From assembly GCA_007695345.1 (NCBI GenBank), contig REDZ01000077.1, forward strand, positions 1 through 43,634: DNA of 43,634 bases. The letters are read 5' to 3'. The stretch is from Paracoccaceae bacterium. Lineage in GTDB: Bacteria > Pseudomonadota > Alphaproteobacteria > Rhodobacterales > Rhodobacteraceae. Below are positions 42,897-43,634 of this stretch, piece after piece. Positions within the stretch are counted from its first letter, which is position 1, and each line of letters starts with the position of its first letter. A program made the translations under genes and the position numbers. The notes under the pieces were generated by a model. That model was given only the letters and a program-made list of their open reading frames with translations, had not been told where the DNA came from and did not search any database.

Positions 42897-43634
42897 TCAC
42901 TCAGCCGCCTGACGCTGGGCCATGATGTTGCGCAGGAACGCGTCCAGTTCATCGCCCAGATCCGGGCGGGCCAGACCAAAGGCCACCGTCGCCTGCAGGA
43001 AGCCGGCCTTGGAGCCGCAGTCATAGCGCTGCCCGTCAAAGCGGTAGCCATAGACATTCTGTTGCTCGGCAATCTCGCGTGCGATGGCATCGGTCAGCTG
43101 CACCTCGCCCCCCGCGCCGGGCGCGATCTCGCCCAGATGGCGCATGATCTGCGGCGACAGGATATACCGCCCGATGGCCGCCAGGTTCGATGGCTGCGTG
43201 CCCGGTGCCGGCTTTTCGACCATCCCGCGCATGGGCAGCACACGCCCGACCGAAGGCGGCACATCCATGATCCCGTAACTGCACGCCTTTTCGGGCGCGA
43301 CTTCCATCGCGGCGATCATGTTCCCACCGGTTTGCGCATAGGCTTCGACCATCTGCTGCAGGCAGGGTTTTTCGGCCGCGATCACGTCATCGGGCAGCAG
43401 CACGGCAAAGGGTTCATCGCCGATCAGATGGCGCGCGCACCAGACGGCATGGCCCAGCCCCAATGCCTGGTGCTGGCGGACATAGGCTATGGCGCCACTG
43501 TCCATGGTCGTATCTTCCAGCACCTCCAGCAGCGCGGTCTTGCCCTTGGCTTTCAGCGATGCCTCCAGTTCGGGGGCGCGGTCGAAATAATCCTCCAGCG
43601 CGCCCTTGCCGCGCGAGGTGACAAAGATGAATTC
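42897..43634 (-). CDS. galU: UTP-glucose-1-phosphate uridylyltransferase (partial, cut at right edge)
   Basis: The visible 245 residues run to the window edge without a start, so the N-terminal GTR-x-LPATK nucleotide motif is missing from view. EFIFVTSRGKGALEDYFDRA, QALGLGHAVWCARHLIGDEP, AVLLPDDVI, GMVEKPAPGTQPSNLAAIGR, GGEVQLTDAI and YDCGSKAGFLQATVAFGLA are all GalU signatures. It makes UDP-glucose from UTP and glucose-1-phosphate, the entry to UDP-galactose/UDP-galactofuranose and surface polysaccharides, and so links to glf in this window. The last residues (LRNIMAQRQAAE) end at TGA 42897-42899. The ATG inside (43523) is not the real start. Confidence 0.95.
   Translation of the reverse strand, partial: EFIFVTSRGKGALEDYFDRAPELEASLKAKGKTALLEVLEDTTMDSGAIAYVRQHQALGLGHAVWCARHLIGDEPFAVLLPDDVIAAEKPCLQQMVEAYAQTGGNMIAAMEVAPEKACSYGIMDVPPSVGRVLPMRGMVEKPAPGTQPSNLAAIGRYILSPQIMRHLGEIAPGAGGEVQLTDAIAREIAEQQNVYGYRFDGQRYDCGSKAGFLQATVAFGLARPDLGDELDAFLRNIMAQRQAAE

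Noticed and set aside
43485-43523. Internal ATG as galU start
   Set aside because: Sequence before it to the edge carries clear GalU motifs in the same frame.
1-43634. tRNA, rRNA, CRISPR array, prophage or defence system
   Set aside because: No tRNA cloverleaf, spaced direct repeats, Cas-like or phage-like protein was seen in reading all strands; defence genes are not apparent.

Overview
The window reads as chromosomal DNA of a high-GC alphaproteobacterium, most likely a member of the Rhodobacteraceae. Support for this comes from the lgt-midA-pgeF overlap operon, the fused FbpB-type iron permease, a HemP protein, TGA-N9-TCA iron boxes of the RirA/Iron-Rhodo type, a glcDEF cluster and a glycogen operon of the kind seen in that family. 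Coding density is high and short stop/start overlaps are frequent. No tRNA, rRNA, CRISPR array, phage gene or intact mobile element was seen. Both window edges cut genes: a periplasmic binding protein at the left and galU at the right.

Layout. 1-2745 (minus): livH-livM-binding protein of a branched-chain amino acid/amide ABC importer. 2884-5395 (plus, divergent from it): a short TIM-barrel gene overlapping a longer gene in which a related TIM barrel is fused to a degenerate sigma-54-activator-like AAA+ domain and a Fis-type HTH; this is the most unusual locus here. 5555-10851: an iron region with fbpB (minus) facing away from fbpA-fbpC (plus), then a 20-codon leader ORF overlapping hemP, a frameshifted DUF1289 gene and dps, with two matching TGA-N9-TCA palindromes. 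10969-12118: a small hypothetical gene, a decayed IS21 istA remnant and two REP-like palindromes. 12122-15472: ubiK, lgt, midA-like, pgeF and a 46-residue protein. 15583-17080: Hsp20 with a candidate RNA thermometer, and a secreted trypsin-like protease. 17174-21105: glcD-glcE-glcF behind a palindromic operator. 21252-23014: a glutathione S-transferase, a broken YafY/WYL regulator and a DMT exporter. 23500-34883: glgP-glgB-glgC-glgA-glgX-malQ, a complete glycogen synthesis and breakdown operon. 35304-38464: FkbM methyltransferase, another methyltransferase and UDP-galactopyranose mutase. 38472-41933: ctaA overlapping an M32 carboxypeptidase, and trmJ. 42054-42671: a ThiE-fold protein that has lost key residues. 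42897-end: galU.

How the genes fit together. The iron region combines Fe(III) uptake, haem uptake and iron storage/detoxification under what look like shared iron operators. galU makes UDP-glucose and glf makes UDP-galactofuranose, both surface-sugar precursors. The glycogen operon uses ADP-glucose made by GlgC. The TIM-barrel/EBP-like pair probably regulates, or senses the substrate of, the divergent ABC importer. Coordinates of starts were chosen by ribosome-binding site and family alignment by eye; no database search was run.
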